Source: Thunnus maccoyii (lineage: Eukaryota; Chordata; Actinopteri; Scombriformes; Scombridae). From it: 64,000 nucleotides of DNA. Made by a program: the position numbers and the translations under genes. Location: assembly GCF_910596095.1 (NCBI RefSeq), contig NC_056545.1, positions 28,047,067-28,111,066 on the forward strand. The letters run 5' to 3'. Of the stretch, positions 62,481 to 64,000 are shown one piece after another. Below the pieces are notes generated by a model, which saw only the letters and a list, made by a program, of their open reading frames with translations, was not told the origin of the DNA and searched no databases. Position 1 is the stretch's first letter. Each line of letters starts with the position of its first letter.

Positions 62481-62794
62481 TTAGGCTGATCTCTCACCAC
62501 AAGCTCACTGTAGCTCATCTGGCCTCACTATCCTCTAAGTAGCTATTAGTGTTGCAGCGTATTTAAAATGTTATGGCTGCATATTTAATATGTTAAGACC
62601 ACTGCTGGTGGATTCTGACCCCTGCTGTAGAACATCTGCCGCTGTCTGAAGTACTGTATGAAATACTGGCCTGATTTAATGCCTTTGAAGGAGTACTTTA
62701 GCAATGTGCACTGTCCTTAAGTTGGGGGATTCACAAGATACAGATTCAAACAAGACAAAGAGTCTTCAGTCATGCTGGTGACTCTGTGAGGACA

Positions 62795-63250
62795 AAGGCA
62801 CAGCTAAATGCTAATGTCAGCATGCTAACATGCTCAAAATAATGCTAACATGCTGATGTTTAACAGGTCCGATGTTCACCATGTTCACTGTCTTACTGTA
62901 GCTGTTAGCATGCTAGCATTCGCTAATTAGCACTAAACGCTAAGTGCAGCTGAGGCTGATGGGAATATCATTCATTGTGCAGGTATTTGGTTATAAACCA
63001 ACATATTGGATGATATAATCCTCTAGCACCACACAGGCAATCATAAATGTTATAAGGATACATTGTCTGGGAGCCATGAATGTCTGCACAAAATTTTGTG
63101 ACAATCTTGTTGGTAGGTGTAGGAATATTTCAATATATTTATGGTGAAAAGTCAGGGGATCACCAAAGTAATCAGCATTCATCCTGTGATGAGATGGATA
63201 TTTATACCAAATTTCATGGCAATCCGTCCAATGTTGAGATATTCTTTCAG
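62795..63250 (+). repeat. gctaacatgctgatgttta-family repeat, copy 3 (most complete)
   Basis: Contains all blocks in order: ctaaatgctaatgtcagcatgctaacatgctc, catgctgatgtttaacagg, ttagcatgctagcattcgctaattagcacta, gctgaggctgatgggaat, gaaaagtcaggggatcacc and aaatttcatggcaatccgtcc. It serves as the reference copy for the other three in the window. Confidence 0.7.
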
Positions 63251-64000
63251 AATTAGGAGTGCTCCCTCCAGAGGCACTTTTTCACAGCTTGAGTAAAACT
63301 CCTTGTGATGAGTGGAACTGGATGTGTAAAATTAGTGGAGTGCTCCTTTAACCAAGTGCCTAAAATGGTGAAACTCATTCGCAAGAAATGGTAAAGCTAC
63401 ACCATTTTCATCATGCAGAGATCATATACACATATGAAAACATATCCATCAAAATGGCACTTTTGGGCATTTTCCTGTGAGAACAGTGATGGTATTGAGA
63501 ACTAATGGACTGCCCTCTACTGGGACCAGTCAGGAATACAACCTAATAATCAGCACTGACAAAACTAGTTTGTCAGTCTTTTGTGTCCAGATGAGCAAAG
63601 CACAGATATAGAATAAGCCTCTAGTGAAACATTCCAATGTATAATAAACTTATTATCATAGTTTTTAGCTTTATATGTCATATTATACAGCTATTTAGCT
63701 GATACTCTAGATGGTGTTTTGCCTTTTTTACTCACCCTTAAACCCACCTCTCGTCGTCTTGCTTTTAGTCATTATAATAAACTCTTCTCATTCACTGTAT
63801 CATTTTCTGGAGCTGCAGTCTTCAAAGGTGCAATATAGCAATGCTGACATTACTCCGACTGTTTTACATTGCCCCTGTAGATGGCAGTGTCACACCTACT
63901 GATTTCAAAGTGGCTCTGAGCTCATCTCACCTGACAGTAGAGCTGAATTTTATACTGTTAATATCAGTGCTTCTTTATTGTGAAAAACTGACATTTTTCA
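63251..64000. other. right-edge spacer, no recognised feature
   Basis: AT-rich sequence without recognisable exons. The segment at about 63.25-63.35 kb carries an inverted pair (aggagtgctccctcc and ggagtgctccttta) that may be the edge of another old element. Confidence 0.35.

Noticed and set aside
58600..64000. let-7 / mir-99 / mir-125 microRNA cluster that lies on the same human chromosome as SAMSN1
   Set aside because: I scanned by eye for the mature sequences on both strands and saw none. The cluster may lie outside the window.

Overview
The window is vertebrate nuclear DNA, almost certainly from a ray-finned (teleost) fish. It has intron-rich genes with consensus gt/ag splice sites, AATAAA polyadenylation signals, many CA/CT microsatellites, and degraded transposon families typical of fish (Rex1/CR1-like and L2-like LINE remnants, TTAA-flanked miniature elements, short conserved interspersed repeats). 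No bacterial, phage or CRISPR features are present. Most open frames of 60-130 codons are chance frames in introns and spacers; the genes were assembled exon by exon with reading phase checked across each junction.

Layout, left to right. (1) 1-3656, minus strand: first two coding exons of acer3 (alkaline ceramidase 3); the rest lies left of the window. (2) 7364-9040, minus strand, with a non-coding exon near 10.65-10.71 kb: complete serpinh1 (Hsp47, collagen chaperone), 410 residues, ending in the ER-retention signal RDEL. (3) 10.9-16.8 kb: spacer between the divergent serpinh1 and gdpd5. (4) 25864-44556, plus strand, probable 5' non-coding exon ending at 17157: complete gdpd5-type gene (six-transmembrane GDPD ectoenzyme, GDE2 family), 15 coding exons, 583 residues. 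(5) 46661-57169, with tentative 5' exons up to 60604, minus strand: samsn1 (SH3-SAM adaptor), convergent with gdpd5. (6) 60.6-64 kb: spacer with interspersed repeats.

The genes do not form a pathway. Their value as a set is linkage: in human, ACER3, SERPINH1 and GDPD5 lie in 11q13.5 and SAMSN1 lies on chromosome 21, so the window joins two human syntenic blocks.

The most notable observation is in the gdpd5 gene. Both histidines expected to catalyse hydrolysis in the GDPD domain are arginine (R233 and R275), while the metal-ligand pair E260/D262 and the rest of the fold are kept and every exon is intact. The C-terminal redox cysteine described for mouse GDE2 is also absent. This looks like a maintained pseudo-phosphodiesterase paralogue. 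The same gene has a candidate 15-nt in-frame microexon at 41738-41752.
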